NCBI RefSeq assembly: GCF_028682395.1
Contig: NZ_JANHLC010000001.1
Span: 620,001 to 684,000, forward strand
Origin: Pseudomonas putida
GTDB taxonomy: Bacteria > Pseudomonadota > Gammaproteobacteria > Pseudomonadales > Pseudomonadaceae
Length of the DNA stretch: 64,000 bases
Direction: 5' to 3'
A program made the position numbers and the translations under genes. This document shows positions 8,637-19,450 of the stretch, piece after piece. The stretch's first letter is position 1. The number at the start of each line of letters is the position of its first letter. The notes below the pieces were generated by a model, which did not search any database, was not told where the DNA came from, and worked only from the letters and a program-made list of their open reading frames with translations.

Positions 8637-10154
8637 GTGTCCCGCTCCGAACCGCTCAGCCAGACAACGCCCGCCATCCGCACCATCCTGATCGCCCTGA
8701 TGCTGGCGATCTTCCTCGGTGCCCTGGACCAGACCATCGTTGCCGTGTCCATGCCGGCGATTTCCGCCCAGTTCAAGGATGTCAGCCTGCTAGCGTGGGT
8801 GATCTCCGGCTACATGGTGGCCATGACCGTAGCCGTACCGATCTACGGCAAGCTGGGCGACCTCTACGGTCGGCGCCCGCTGATGCTGTTCGGCATGGGG
8901 CTGTTTACCCTGGCCTCGCTGTTCTGCGGCCTGGCCCAGAGCATGGAACAACTGGTACTGGCACGGATCATCCAGGGCATCGGTGCCGGCGGCATGATTT
9001 CGGTCAGCCAGGCGATCATTGGCGATGTGGTGCCGCCGCGCGAACGTGGCCGCTACCAGGGCTATTTCAGCGGGATGTACGCCCTGGCAAGCGTCGCCGG
9101 GCCGGTACTTGGCGGGTTGATGACCGAATACCTGTCCTGGCGCTGGGTGTTTTTGATCAACCTGCCCCTGGGCCTGATCTCCTGGTGGATTGCCCGGCGC
9201 AGCCTGGTTGGCCTGCCAACGCCCCAGGGCAAGCCGATCATCGACTACCTGGGCACGGTCCTGCTGATCATCGGGCTGAGCGCCCTGCTGCTCAGCATCA
9301 CGCAAATCGGCCAGGGCCTTGCCTGGCATGATCCCTCGGTACTTAGCCTGCTGGGCGCGGCCTTGCTGACCCTGCTGGTGTTTATCTGGCACGAACATCG
9401 GACCCGCGAGCCACTCCTGCCCATGCACCTGTTCGCCAACCGCGACGCGCTGCTGTGCTGGTGCACGATATTCTTCACCAGCTTCCAAGCCATCTCCCTG
9501 GTGGTGCTGATGCCACTGCGCTTTCAAAGCGTGACCGGCCATGGTGCAGACAGCGCGGCGCTGCATCTGTTGCCGCTGGCCATGGGCATGCCGTTGGGGG
9601 CGTACTTCGCCGGGCGCATGACGTCCGTGACCGGACGCTATCAGCCCTTGATCCTCGCGGGCGCCGTGCTGATGCCCCTGGCCATTGTCGGCATGGCCTA
9701 CAGCCCGCCCCAGGCACTGCTCCTCAGCAGCCTGTGTATGTTGCTGGCCGGGATCGCCTCGGGGATGCAGTTTCCGACTTCGTTGGTGGGCACGCAGAAC
9801 GCGGTCCAGCAGCACGATATCGGCGTCGCGACCAGTACCACCAACCTGTTTCGCGCCCTGGGCGGTGCCGTCGGCGTGGCTCTGATGTCGGCGTTGCTCC
9901 TGGCCCTGCTGCAGGACTCGGCCTTCAGCCATCTGGCCGGCTCGGTCCATCTGGGTGAAGGGCACTCGGGCAATGTGCTGCTCGATGCCTTGAATTCCAC
10001 GCAGGGAGCAGCGCAGAACGCCTTGCGCGCCGAGCTGTTTGGCACCTTTCGCCACTTGCTGCTGATCAGTGCCGCCATTGCTCTGCTGGGGCTGGCCGCC
10101 GCATTGGCGATGCCCAACCGCCTGCTGCGCGGACGCGAAGACAAGGCCGCCTGA
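8637..10154 (+). CDS. MFS multidrug exporter, DHA2 (14-TM, EmrB/QacA-like)
   Basis: A 505-residue inner-membrane drug:proton antiporter. Hallmarks are ALDQTIVAVSMPAIS (motif D1, TM1), GKLGDLYGRRPLML (motif A, loop 2-3), GAGGMISVSQAIIGD, and motif C in TM5 (GPVLGGLMTEYLSWRWVFLIN, split). The hydrophobic pattern suits 14 spans. The gene starts with GTG at 8637; no in-frame ATG lies before the first membrane span, and only a weak AGG precedes the start. It lies 128 bases after pobA but belongs to no obvious operon with it. Substrate cannot be predicted. Confidence 0.88.
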   Translation: MSRSEPLSQTTPAIRTILIALMLAIFLGALDQTIVAVSMPAISAQFKDVSLLAWVISGYMVAMTVAVPIYGKLGDLYGRRPLMLFGMGLFTLASLFCGLAQSMEQLVLARIIQGIGAGGMISVSQAIIGDVVPPRERGRYQGYFSGMYALASVAGPVLGGLMTEYLSWRWVFLINLPLGLISWWIARRSLVGLPTPQGKPIIDYLGTVLLIIGLSALLLSITQIGQGLAWHDPSVLSLLGAALLTLLVFIWHEHRTREPLLPMHLFANRDALLCWCTIFFTSFQAISLVVLMPLRFQSVTGHGADSAALHLLPLAMGMPLGAYFAGRMTSVTGRYQPLILAGAVLMPLAIVGMAYSPPQALLLSSLCMLLAGIASGMQFPTSLVGTQNAVQQHDIGVATSTTNLFRALGGAVGVALMSALLLALLQDSAFSHLAGSVHLGEGHSGNVLLDALNSTQGAAQNALRAELFGTFRHLLLISAAIALLGLAAALAMPNRLLRGREDKAA

Positions 10155-10170
10155 ACGCTAAAAACCAGGC

Positions 10171-10202
10171 AAAAAAAACGGTGCGCCGACCAAGCGCACC
10201 GT
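10171..10202 (-). terminator. Intrinsic terminator of the zwf-pgl-eda operon
   Basis: Read on the minus strand, a 9-bp perfect stem (ACGGTGCGC/GCGCACCGT, 10178-10202, 7-base loop) is followed by a run of at least seven T. It lies about 40 bases after the eda stop and between two convergent genes. The plus-strand side has only AAAA after the stem, so it acts mainly on eda. Confidence 0.85.
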
Positions 10203-10239
10203 AAAACCGTAGAACAACACAACGAATCATTGCACCTGG

Positions 10240-10905
10240 TCAGTCCAGCAAGGCCAGCGCCTCGGCGGTGCATTCCTGGATACGCGCCCAGTCACCGTTG
10301 CGGATCCACTCACTGTCGAGCATCCAGCTACCGCCGACGCACATCACATTCTTCAACGCCATGTAGCTTTTGAGATTGGCCGGCGTGACTCCGCCGGTAG
10401 GGCAAAAGCGTACTTCGGCAAAAGGACCGCCCAGGGCCTTGATGGCGGCGACGCCTCCACTGACTTCTGCCGGGAACAATTTGAAACGGCGATAACCCAG
10501 GGCGTAGCCTTCCATGATCCCGGAAGCATTACTGATCCCCGGCAACAGCGGTATGGCACTGGGCACGCTGGCCTGCAGCAGTTCGCGGGTCACCCCGGGG
10601 GTCACGATAAATTGCGCACCGGCCGCCTCGGCCGCGGCGAGCATCTGCGGGTCGAGTACGGTACCGGCGCCGGTCACCAACTCCGGGCGTTGCTCACGCA
10701 ACCGCTCAATGGCCTTGAGGCCGTGCTCCGAACGCAACGTCACTTCCAGGGTCGTCAGACCACCAGCCGCCAGGGCATCGGCCAGCGGCAGGATGTCCTG
10801 TTCGCGGGCGATGGTGATCACCGGCAGGATCCGCGCGCGGATGCACAGGGCTTCGATCTGCGCATTTTTTTGCGCCATGGAGACGCTCGAGGCGAGGTTG
10901 GTCAT
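10240..10905 (-). CDS. eda: KDPG aldolase (2-dehydro-3-deoxy-phosphogluconate aldolase)
   Basis: A 221-residue class I aldolase, last step of the Entner-Doudoroff pathway, cleaving KDPG to pyruvate and glyceraldehyde-3-phosphate. The active-site Glu lies in the LEVTLRS strand, TGAGTV is present, and the Schiff-base Lys is in RRFKLFPAE. The start at 10905 (MTNLASS) is preferred because an AAGGA ribosome-binding site lies 9 bases upstream. An alternative ATG at 10926 overlaps the pgl stop as ATGA and would add seven residues. It is the last gene of zwf-pgl-eda, and HexR control of the operon is expected from the family. Confidence 0.95.
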   Translation of the reverse strand: MTNLASSVSMAQKNAQIEALCIRARILPVITIAREQDILPLADALAAGGLTTLEVTLRSEHGLKAIERLREQRPELVTGAGTVLDPQMLAAAEAAGAQFIVTPGVTRELLQASVPSAIPLLPGISNASGIMEGYALGYRRFKLFPAEVSGGVAAIKALGGPFAEVRFCPTGGVTPANLKSYMALKNVMCVGGSWMLDSEWIRNGDWARIQECTAEALALLD

Positions 10906-10922
10906 AGCGGCTGATCCTTGGC

Positions 10923-11622
10923 TCATGGGCACCAGTAAATCTCGAGTGGAGGTTGCAGAAAGGCTCTGATGGGCAAAGCAGCGACATCGTCACCCGCCAA
11001 TGCGCTGTTCAGCGTGTTCAGTTTCTCCGGACCGGCAATCGCCAGCAGCCAACTGCGGGCCGAGGCCAACAAGGCCCGGCTCATGCTCAGGCGCTGATGG
11101 GGCACGGTCGGTGCCAGCATGGGCCAGACCCGGCGACGGCCATCCACCTGCAAGGCGTCGGCCAGATGCGGGCTGTGCGGAAACAACGAGGCGGTATGCC
11201 CGTCATCCCCCATCCCCAGGACCAGCACATCGATCGGCGGCAGCTCGGCCAGGGCCGTGTCGGCCAGGCGCGCGGCTTCCTCGATATTGGCCGCCGGGCT
11301 GTAGAGCCCGATAAAGCGGGCCTTGGCCACCGGTCCCTGGAGCAGATGGCGATGCAGCAGGCCAGCATTGCTGTCGGCGTGTTCGACCGGAACCCAGCGC
11401 TCGTCGGCCAGGCTGATGACCACGCGCGACCAGTCCAGCGCCTGTTTGCCCAGTTGCTGGAAGAACGCCACCGGGCTGCGGCCACCGGACACCACCAGGA
11501 CCGCGACGCCCCGTTGCTCGATAGCCGCACGCAAACGCTCGGCCACGGCCAGCGCCTGGGCCTCGGCCAGGCGGATCGGGTTATCGAATGCCAAGGCGTG
11601 AACGCCCTCGGGCAATTTCACA

Positions 11623-11636
<14 letters not shown>
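10923..11636 (-). CDS. pgl: 6-phosphogluconolactonase
   Basis: A 237-residue enzyme of the DevB/SOL type that hydrolyses 6-phosphogluconolactone to 6-phosphogluconate. Family motifs are [17 protein letters not shown] (about residue 45), [12 protein letters not shown], and [15 protein letters not shown] near residue 145, which carries the conserved catalytic His. Its start overlaps the end of zwf by 14 bases and its end touches eda, which indicates translational coupling within the operon. Confidence 0.96.
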
Positions 11637-13092
<1,456 letters not shown>

Positions 13093-13159
13093 GATGTTGG
13101 TTCTTTTATCAAGTTAAACTAGAAATACCTTTTTTCAAGGCATGACTCAAGGACGAATG

Positions 13160-13174
13160 TAGTAATAACCACAA
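13160..13174. promoter_or_regulatory. Candidate HexR operator between zwf and hexR
   Basis: TAGT-AATAACC-ACAA differs at one base from the TTGT-N7/8-ACAA consensus reported for Pseudomonas HexR. Seen more broadly it is an imperfect palindrome with TGTAGT and ACCACA arms at 13158-13173. It lies in the shared promoter region, just upstream of a perfect TATAAT at 13190-13195 that suits hexR, so it could control both directions. Confidence 0.55.
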
Positions 13175-13189
13175 CATTATTTCGAAAAC

Positions 13190-13195
13190 TATAAT
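13190..13195 (+). promoter_or_regulatory. -10 box (TATAAT) of probable hexR promoter
   Basis: A perfect sigma-70 -10 hexamer, about 100 bases before the hexR start. No good -35 hexamer is present at 17 bases, where the HexR-like operator ends, so the promoter may be weak or depend on a regulator. Confidence 0.4.
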
Positions 13196-13293
13196 CCCGG
13201 TAGTCGACGACAAACACCATCAGTACGATAGGCCACCGCCAAGTGCCGGCGCCCCGCGTGCTGCTTCGCCTGGCCGACCTAAGGAATACCAGA

Positions 13294-14163
13294 ATGGACC
13301 GCGTGCGCAATCTCCTGGAACAGATCCAGAACCGCCTCGAAGACCTGAACAAGGCCGAGCGTAAAGTGGCCGAAGTCATCCTGCTCAACCCACAGCAGGC
13401 CACCCGCTTCAGCATCGCCGCCCTCGCCCAGGCCGCCTCGGTCAGCGAGCCGACGGTCAACCGTTTCTGCCGCTCGTTCGGCGTCAGTGGCTACCCGGAA
13501 CTCAAGCTGCAACTGGCCCAGAGCCTGGCCAGCGGCGCGGCCTATGTCAGCCGCGCGGTAGAAGCCGACGACAATCCCGAGGCCTATACGCAGAAGATTT
13601 TCGGCAGCGCCATCGCCTCCCTGGACAGCGCCTGCCAGGCGCTGGACCCGAATCTGATCAGCCGCGCCGTCGATCTGCTGATCCAGGCCCGCCAGATCCA
13701 TTTCTTCGGCCTCGGCGCCTCGGCCCCGGTGGCATTGGATGCACAACACAAGTTCTTTCGCTTCAACCTGGCCGTGACCGCCCATGCCGATGTGCTGATG
13801 CAGCGAATGATCGCCTCGGTGGCCCATACCGGCGAGCTGTTTGTGATCATTTCCTACACCGGGCGCACCCGCGAACTGGTGGAAGTGGCACGTATCGCCC
13901 GGGCCAACGGCGCCTCGGTGCTGGGCCTGACCGCCGCCGACTCGCCATTGGCCAAGGCCAGCACCCTGAGCCTGAATATCCCGCTGCCCGAAGACACCGA
14001 TATCTACATGCCGATGACATCGCGGATCATCCAGTTGACCGTCCTCGATGTCCTGGCCACCGGTATGACCCTGCGCCGCGGCGTGGACTTCCAGCCGCAC
14101 CTGCGCAAGATCAAGGAAAGCCTCAATGCCAGCCGCTACCCGGTCGGCGACGAGTTCAACTAG
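13294..14163 (+). CDS. hexR: HexR transcriptional repressor (RpiR family)
   Basis: A 289-residue RpiR-type regulator. An N-terminal helix-turn-helix (residues 1-75, [20 protein letters not shown], then [15 protein letters not shown]) is followed by a SIS sugar-phosphate isomerase-like domain (about 120-260, [19 protein letters not shown] and [17 protein letters not shown]). The SIS domain binds the KDPG effector. HexR represses zwf-pgl-eda, edd-glk and gap in Pseudomonas. The start at 13294 ([10 protein letters not shown]) has an AAGGA site upstream and matches the family N-terminus. Its stop codon overlaps the glk stop within the tetranucleotide CTAG. Confidence 0.96.
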   Translation: MDRVRNLLEQIQNRLEDLNKAERKVAEVILLNPQQATRFSIAALAQAASVSEPTVNRFCRSFGVSGYPELKLQLAQSLASGAAYVSRAVEADDNPEAYTQKIFGSAIASLDSACQALDPNLISRAVDLLIQARQIHFFGLGASAPVALDAQHKFFRFNLAVTAHADVLMQRMIASVAHTGELFVIISYTGRTRELVEVARIARANGASVLGLTAADSPLAKASTLSLNIPLPEDTDIYMPMTSRIIQLTVLDVLATGMTLRRGVDFQPHLRKIKESLNASRYPVGDEFN

Positions 14164-15122
14164 GCGATACGTCCGGCCTGCTGCAAGGCCACGCCTGCGC
14201 CGACCAGACCCGGATACGGCGCCGTCACCAACCAGACAGGGATCGCGTTGAAGTAAGTGCTCATACAGCCCTTATCGGCAAAGCTGCGGGCAAAGCCGCT
14301 CTTGAGCAGGAAATCGGCGAAGCGCGGCACGATCCCGCCGACGATGTACACCCCGCCGCGCGCGCCCAGGGTCAACACGTTGTTGCCCGCGACCCGCCCC
14401 AACCAGCAGCAGAACTGCTCCAGCACCTGCTCCGCCATCGGATCGCCTACCAGGGCCGCGGCCGTAATCGCCTCGGGCGTCGCCAGGTCGGGGACCTGCT
14501 GGTCTTCGACGCAGATCGCCCGATACAAGCGCAGCAAGCCGCCGCCGCTCAAAACGGTTTCGGCACTGACATGGCCGACGTCGATCTGGATATGCCGCCA
14601 GAGCCGAGCCTCGCGCGCATTGCCCAACGGCAGGTCGACATGCCCGCCCTCGCCCGGTACGGCGCCCCATCGCCCGCCCCCCAGATCCAGCAGGGTACCG
14701 ACCCCCAACCCGGTGCCAGGGCCGATCACCACGGCCGGGCGCAAGGGTTGCCGGGTGCCGGGGCAGACCGTCAGGCAGTCCTCGGGGGCCAGGCGCGTCA
14801 TGCCCAGCGCCATCGCCGAAAAATCGTTGATCAGCAGCAACCCGTCAATCTGCAGGGCCTGGCAAAACGCCTGGCGACTTAACTGCCATTGATTGTTGGT
14901 AAAACGAAAAACCTCACCCTCCACCGGCCCAGCCACCGCCAGGCAGACCTCACCGATCTCGGCAGATGTCAGCCCCAACTGCGCGAGGTAGGCGCCAACC
15001 GCCGCCTGCGGTGTTGGGTAATCCGCCGTAGCCAATACCCGCACCGCTTGCAGGCCGTTGTCCTGCCACAAGGCAAAGCGGGCATTGGTGCCACCGATAT
15101 CGCCAACCAGGGCGCGTTTCAC
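14160..15122 (-). CDS. glk: Glucokinase
   Basis: A 320-residue cytoplasmic kinase that phosphorylates glucose with ATP. The N-terminal phosphate motif [14 protein letters not shown], the catalytic [11 protein letters not shown] (Asp base), [10 protein letters not shown] and the [11 protein letters not shown] zinc/phosphate-proximal motif are all intact. The start overlaps the edd stop by 4 bases (ATGA), so it is coupled to edd. Its stop shares the palindromic CTAG with the hexR stop. In well-known Pseudomonas genomes glk is followed on this side by gltR-gtrS and the glucose ABC transporter, but here hexR is immediately adjacent. Confidence 0.96.
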   Translation of the reverse strand: MKRALVGDIGGTNARFALWQDNGLQAVRVLATADYPTPQAAVGAYLAQLGLTSAEIGEVCLAVAGPVEGEVFRFTNNQWQLSRQAFCQALQIDGLLLINDFSAMALGMTRLAPEDCLTVCPGTRQPLRPAVVIGPGTGLGVGTLLDLGGGRWGAVPGEGGHVDLPLGNAREARLWRHIQIDVGHVSAETVLSGGGLLRLYRAICVEDQQVPDLATPEAITAAALVGDPMAEQVLEQFCCWLGRVAGNNVLTLGARGGVYIVGGIVPRFADFLLKSGFARSFADKGCMSTYFNAIPVWLVTAPYPGLVGAGVALQQAGRIA

Positions 15123-16945
15123 TTGAGCGTTTCCAGGGTCGCGGTAAAGGCGCTGGCGCCCTGCTCGGCGGAGCTTAGGGCCATGCGCATGAAACCGAAC
15201 AACTCGCGACCACAGCCCACGGCATTGCTCAGTTGCCCCACGGCCGGCTCACGCGCCGCAAACTCGGCGGCATCGCCCAGCATCTGCAAGGTGCCCTTGA
15301 CCCCGTCGACACGAAGCAGATCACCCTCGCGCACCCGCGCCAAGGGCCCACCGACGTGGGCTTCAGGACTGACATGGATTGCCGCCGGGATTTTCCCCGA
15401 GGCGCCGGACATGCGCCCATCGGTCACCAGGGCGACCTTGAAACCACGGTCCTGCAACACGCCCAGAAACGGCGTCATCTTGTGCAACTCGGGCATGCCA
15501 TTGGAGCGCGGCCCCTGGAAGCGCATCACGGCGACAAAATCCTTTTCCAGCAGGCCAGCCTTGAAGGCATCAGCCAGGTCCTGCTGGTCCTCGAAGACCA
15601 TGGCCGGCGCTTCGACGATCTGATGTTCGCGGGCCACAGCCGAGACTTTCATCACCCCGCGCCCCAGGTTGCCCTCCATCACGCGCAAGCCGCCTTCAGG
15701 CGAGAAGGCCCGGGCCACCGGCCGCAGGATGCTCTCGTCGAGGCTTTCGATCGGGCCATCGCGCCAGACCAGCTCGCCATCGACCAGGAACGGTTCGTGG
15801 GTATAGCGGCTCAAGCCGAAACCCGCCACGGTGTTGACGTTCTCGTGAAGCAGCCCGGCTTCCAGCAACTCGCGAATCAGGAAGGACATCCCTCCCGCGG
15901 CCTGGAAATGGTTGATATCGGCCTTGCCGTTTGGATAGACGTGGCACAGGGTCGGCACCACTTCAGACAGGTCGGCCATGTCCTGCCAGGTCAGTTGAAT
16001 GCCCGCGGCCTGGGCGATGGCCGGCATATGCAGGGTGTGGTTGGTCGACCCGCCCGTGGCATGCAGCGCGACGATGGAGTTGACCAGCGAGCGCTCATCG
16101 ACGATCTCGCCCAAAGGCATGAACTGGCCACTCTGGGCGGTCAGGCGCGTGACCTGTTGCGCCGCCTCGCGGGTCAGCGCATCGCGCAGAGGCGTATTCG
16201 GATTGACGAAGGACGCGCCGGGCAAATGCAGGCCCATCACTTCCATCAGCAGTTGGTTGGTATTGGCCGTGCCATAGAAGGTGCAGGTGCCAGGGCTGTG
16301 GTAGGACTTCATCTCCGACTCCAGCAGCTCCTCGCGGCTGGCCTTGCCTTCGGCATAGCGCTGACGGACGTCGGCCTTTTCCTTGTTGGAAATCCCCGAA
16401 GGCATGGGCCCGCCCGGCACGAACAGGGTCGGCAGATGGCCAAAGCGCAGCGCCCCCATCAACAGGCCGGGCACGATCTTGTCGCAAATCCCCAGCAACA
16501 GCGCAGCATCGAACATGTTGTGGGACAGGGCCACCGCCGTGGACAGGGCGATCACCTCACGGCTCGCCAGCCCCAGCTCCATACCCGGCTCACCCTGGGT
16601 CACGCCATCGCACATGGCCGGCACCCCGCCGGCGAATTGGCCGACCGAGCCGATCTCACGCAAGGCCTGCTTGATCTGGTCCGGGTAATGCTCGTAGGGC
16701 TGATGCGCCGAGAGCATGTCGTTATATGACGAAACAATCGCCACGTTGGCGGCATTCATCATCCGCAGGCTCTGCTTGTCCGCAGTGCCGCAGCCGGCCA
16801 CGGCATGGGCGAAGTTGGCGCACTGCAGCTTGCCGCGCACCGGCCCGTCGCTGGCCGCGCCGCGGATCAGCGCCAGATAGGACTCACGCGTAGCGCGGCT
16901 GCGGGCAATAAGCCGCTCAGTGACCTCAAGAACACGGGGATGCAT
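15119..16945 (-). CDS. edd: Phosphogluconate dehydratase
   Basis: A 608-residue iron-sulfur dehydratase of the IlvD/Edd family that converts 6-phosphogluconate to KDPG. Visible hallmarks are [15 protein letters not shown] (a cluster Cys), [40 protein letters not shown] (another cluster Cys) and [24 protein letters not shown], which is split by the active-site Ser loop. The length is normal. It is the first gene of edd-glk and is divergent from gap, with a HexR-like operator between them. Confidence 0.97.
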   Translation of the reverse strand: MHPRVLEVTERLIARSRATRESYLALIRGAASDGPVRGKLQCANFAHAVAGCGTADKQSLRMMNAANVAIVSSYNDMLSAHQPYEHYPDQIKQALREIGSVGQFAGGVPAMCDGVTQGEPGMELGLASREVIALSTAVALSHNMFDAALLLGICDKIVPGLLMGALRFGHLPTLFVPGGPMPSGISNKEKADVRQRYAEGKASREELLESEMKSYHSPGTCTFYGTANTNQLLMEVMGLHLPGASFVNPNTPLRDALTREAAQQVTRLTAQSGQFMPLGEIVDERSLVNSIVALHATGGSTNHTLHMPAIAQAAGIQLTWQDMADLSEVVPTLCHVYPNGKADINHFQAAGGMSFLIRELLEAGLLHENVNTVAGFGLSRYTHEPFLVDGELVWRDGPIESLDESILRPVARAFSPEGGLRVMEGNLGRGVMKVSAVAREHQIVEAPAMVFEDQQDLADAFKAGLLEKDFVAVMRFQGPRSNGMPELHKMTPFLGVLQDRGFKVALVTDGRMSGASGKIPAAIHVSPEAHVGGPLARVREGDLLRVDGVKGTLQMLGDAAEFAAREPAVGQLSNAVGCGRELFGFMRMALSSAEQGASAFTATLETLK

Positions 16946-17151
16946 GTGTCGAACTCCAGGCTAACGGGTAAGGCGACCTGATTGTCTATGCTAACCAGGA
17001 CGGTCTCGCCCCCGGGCAAGGTTACGCTTGCACGGGGGCCGGATCACAACTTCTCTTGAACGCTTCGAGCTGTTGATCCAGGTCGCTCGTAGTAGATAAG
17101 ACAAAATATTGCCATTAAAAAGGCTTGTTTTCTATTTCAACGGGAATAATC

Positions 17152-17166
17152 TTGTAATTCCAACAA
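17152..17166. promoter_or_regulatory. HexR operator upstream of gap/edd
   Basis: TTGT-AATTCCA-ACAA is an exact fit to the TTGT-N7-ACAA consensus for Pseudomonas HexR. It lies 26 bases before the gap start and about 200 bases from the divergent edd start, consistent with HexR control of gap. The right arm overlaps an AACAACAA run (17162-17169) that resembles a Crc/Hfq CA motif. Confidence 0.65.
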
Positions 17167-17191
17167 CAAAACCACGACGGCGTTTTCACTT

Positions 17192-18193
17192 ATGACTTTA
17201 CGAATCGCAATCAACGGATTTGGCCGCATCGGACGCAACGTCCTACGCGCACTCTATACCCAAGGTTACCGCCAGGACCTGCAGATCGTCGCCATCAATG
17301 ACCTCGGCGACAGTGCCATCAATGCCCATCTGCTCAAGTACGACACCGTCCACGGCCCTTTCGAGGCCAGCGTCGAACACGATGAGGAAAGCCTGACCGT
17401 CAACGGCGACCGCATCGCGGTCAGTGCCATTCGCAACCCTGCCGACCTGCCCTGGGCGGCCGAAAGCATCGACGTGGTCTTCGAATGCACCGGCCTATTC
17501 ACCGATCGCGCCAAGGCCGCCGCCCACCTGAGCGCCGGCGCCCGCAAAGTGATTATTTCGGCCCCGGCCAAGGGCGCCGACGCGACCATCGTCTACGGGG
17601 TCAACCACGAGATCCTGCGTCAAAACCATCACATTATTTCCAGCGCTTCGTGCACCACCAACTGCCTGGCACCGGTCGCCCAGGTGCTGCACCGCGAGTT
17701 GGGCATCGAAAGCGGCCTGATGACCACCATCCACGCCTACACCAATGACCAGAACCTGACCGACGTTTACCACAGCGACCCCTACCGCGCCCGCTCCGCG
17801 ACCCAGAATATGATCCCGAGCAAGACCGGCGCAGCCGAAGCCGTCGGCCTGGTGCTACCGGAACTGGCAGGCAAGCTGACCGGCATGGCCGTGCGCGTGC
17901 CGGTGATCAACGTATCGCTGGTTGACCTGACCGTACACCTCAAGCGCGAAGCCAGCGCCGAAGCGGTCAACGCGCTGTTCAAAGCGGCGAGCCAGGGCTC
18001 CAGGGTACTGGGCTACAACAGCCTGCCGCTGGTCTCCAGCGACTTCAACCACAACCCACTGTCGTCGATCTTCGATGCCAACCACACCAAGTCCAGCGGC
18101 AAGCTGCTCAAGGTCCTGGCCTGGTACGACAATGAATGGGGCTTCTCCAACCGCATGCTGGATAACTGCCTGGCGCTGTGCAATGCCCAATAA
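17192..18193 (+). CDS. gap: Glyceraldehyde-3-phosphate dehydrogenase, type I
   Basis: A 333-residue NAD-dependent enzyme oxidising glyceraldehyde-3-phosphate to 1,3-bisphosphoglycerate. The Rossmann motif [15 protein letters not shown] is at residues 7-20, and the catalytic signature [11 protein letters not shown] is at about 150-160. The C-terminal [12 protein letters not shown] motif is also present. This is the gap paralogue linked to hexR/edd, which in Pseudomonas serves glycolytic-direction flux of triose phosphates from the Entner-Doudoroff route. mgsA follows at close distance and may be cotranscribed. Confidence 0.96.
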   Translation: MTLRIAINGFGRIGRNVLRALYTQGYRQDLQIVAINDLGDSAINAHLLKYDTVHGPFEASVEHDEESLTVNGDRIAVSAIRNPADLPWAAESIDVVFECTGLFTDRAKAAAHLSAGARKVIISAPAKGADATIVYGVNHEILRQNHHIISSASCTTNCLAPVAQVLHRELGIESGLMTTIHAYTNDQNLTDVYHSDPYRARSATQNMIPSKTGAAEAVGLVLPELAGKLTGMAVRVPVINVSLVDLTVHLKREASAEAVNALFKAASQGSRVLGYNSLPLVSSDFNHNPLSSIFDANHTKSSGKLLKVLAWYDNEWGFSNRMLDNCLALCNAQ

Positions 18194-18220
18194 CCCATGC
18201 CCGTTGCGGAGCGCTTGAGC

Positions 18221-18685
18221 GTGATCGGAATCAGCTTTACCCAGGCCACTCTCCCGGCACGCAAGCGCATCGCCCTAGTGGCCCATGACCACTGCAAAGC
18301 ATTTCTGCTCGACTGGGCCGAACGCCAGAAAGACCGGCTGGCCCAGCACCATCTGCTGGCCACCGGCACTACCGGGCTGCTGCTGGAACGACGCCTGGCG
18401 GTACCGGTAGAAAGCATGATCAGTGGCCCGCTGGGCGGCGACCAACAGCTCGGTGCACGCATCGCCGAGCAGACCATCGATATGCTTGTATTTTTCTGGG
18501 ACCCGTTCGAACCCCAACCTCACGACCCGGATATCAAGGCCCTGCTACGCGTTGCAGCGGTGTGGAACATACCGGTAGCGTGCAATGAATCCAGCGCCGA
18601 CTACCTGCTCAGCAGCCCATTGATGGCGCAGACGCACGATTATCGGGTTCCGGATTATCAGGCTTATCTGCTGGGGCGACGCTGA
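18221..18685 (+). CDS. mgsA: Methylglyoxal synthase
   Basis: A 154-residue enzyme converting dihydroxyacetone phosphate to methylglyoxal and phosphate. Hallmarks are RKRIALVAHDHCK, LLATGTTG, and the phosphate-binding/catalytic SGPLGGDQQLGARIAE with TIDMLVFFWDP. I choose GTG at 18221 because a GGAG ribosome-binding site lies 8 bases upstream and the product (VIGISFTQ) matches the family N-terminus and length. An in-frame ATG at 18197 lies only four bases after the gap stop without a ribosome-binding site. Its place next to gap ties it to triose-phosphate overflow. Confidence 0.92.
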   Translation: MIGISFTQATLPARKRIALVAHDHCKAFLLDWAERQKDRLAQHHLLATGTTGLLLERRLAVPVESMISGPLGGDQQLGARIAEQTIDMLVFFWDPFEPQPHDPDIKALLRVAAVWNIPVACNESSADYLLSSPLMAQTHDYRVPDYQAYLLGRR

Positions 18686-18822
18686 AACCTTTCTCCCTCT
18701 GCATGACACTAACTAGTAGCACTTTGCCTTGCTTCACTCCGGACGATTCGCGAGAATCCCTGCGGCTGCGGCCTATGGCTGCCAGCTATCAAGGAACTCA
18801 TCGACCGGTAGGGAGTAAAGGT

Positions 18823-19311
18823 GTGAAGAAATTGTTGAAGTGGGTCGCGATCATCATCGGCGGCCTGATCGTGATTGGTCTCATTGCCGATGCACTGACA
18901 TCGCCGGAAGAAAAAGCGGCCGCTGCCGCTGCACGCGAGCAAAAAAATGCTCAACAGGCTGCACAACAACAAGCCCAAGTACAGCAGGAAGCTGCGGCCA
19001 TGCCAGTCATCACTGCTGCTGACATTGCCAAGGCCTACAACGAGAACACCATTGCCGCCGACCAGCAGTTCAAAGGCAAGAAGTTCAAGGTCACCGGCAC
19101 CGTGACCGATATCAACACCAACTTCATGGGCGAGCCCTACCTGACCCTGCGCGGTGGCGTAAACCAGTTTATGGAACCGCAATTCGCCTTTGACAAAAAC
19201 GCCAGTGCACAGCTGGCCACTGTCAAGAAAGGCGCCAAAGTCACACTGATCTGCGTAGGCAAAGGCGATATCGCCAAAACCCCAATGTCCAAAGACTGCA
19301 CACTGCTGTAA
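18823..19311 (+). CDS. Membrane-anchored OB-fold (tRNA_anti-like) protein
   Basis: A 162-residue protein with a GTG start at 18823, preceded by GGGAG at 7 bases. It has one N-terminal membrane segment (residues about 5-25), an Ala/Gln-rich coiled-coil-like linker with about 15 Ala and 10 Gln, and a C-terminal OB-fold domain (about 65-162). That domain has the pattern AYNENTIAADQQFKGKKFKV, TGTVTDINTNFMGEPYLTL and FAFDKNASAQLATVKKG, the hallmark of tRNA_anti-like (PF12869) domains. These proteins are commonly periplasmic or membrane-tethered and their role is unknown. Two Cys near the C-terminus (LICVGKG, SKDCTLL) could pair. Confidence 0.8.
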   Translation: MKKLLKWVAIIIGGLIVIGLIADALTSPEEKAAAAAAREQKNAQQAAQQQAQVQQEAAAMPVITAADIAKAYNENTIAADQQFKGKKFKVTGTVTDINTNFMGEPYLTLRGGVNQFMEPQFAFDKNASAQLATVKKGAKVTLICVGKGDIAKTPMSKDCTLL

Positions 19312-19337
19312 CACCCGGCGCCTTCCAAAGCGGCCGA

Positions 19338-19372
19338 CAAAAAGGGATTCATCTTCGATGAGTCCCTTTTTT
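19338..19372 (+). terminator. Intrinsic terminator after the OB-fold gene
   Basis: AAAAAGGGA... pairs with ...TCCCTTTTTT around an inner ATTCATC/GATGAGT stem, ending in a T run. The hairpin is A/T-bordered on both sides, so it may work in both directions. Confidence 0.8.
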
Positions 19373-19406
19373 ACTTCCATGTCGATAGCACTTGACCAAC
19401 AGAGCA

Positions 19407-19425
19407 GATGATAAGCATTATCATT
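19407..19425. promoter_or_regulatory. Fur box before the ECF sigma gene
   Basis: GATGATAAGCATTATCATT matches the 19-bp Fur consensus GATAATGATAATCATTATC at most positions and is a good inverted repeat. It sits 26 bases before the sigma-factor start, where it would block its promoter under iron sufficiency. Confidence 0.8.
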
Positions 19426-19450
19426 CGTTTATCGCTGTCCGGATGCCTTC

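Noticed and set aside
10906..10932. Upstream starts for eda (GTG 10932, ATG 10926)
   Set aside because: ATG 10905 has the better ribosome-binding site. The ATGA overlap at 10926 remains a possible alternative.
18197..18220. Upstream ATG for mgsA
   Set aside because: It is only four bases after the gap stop and lacks a ribosome-binding site. GTG at 18221 has GGAG at ideal spacing and gives the usual protein length.
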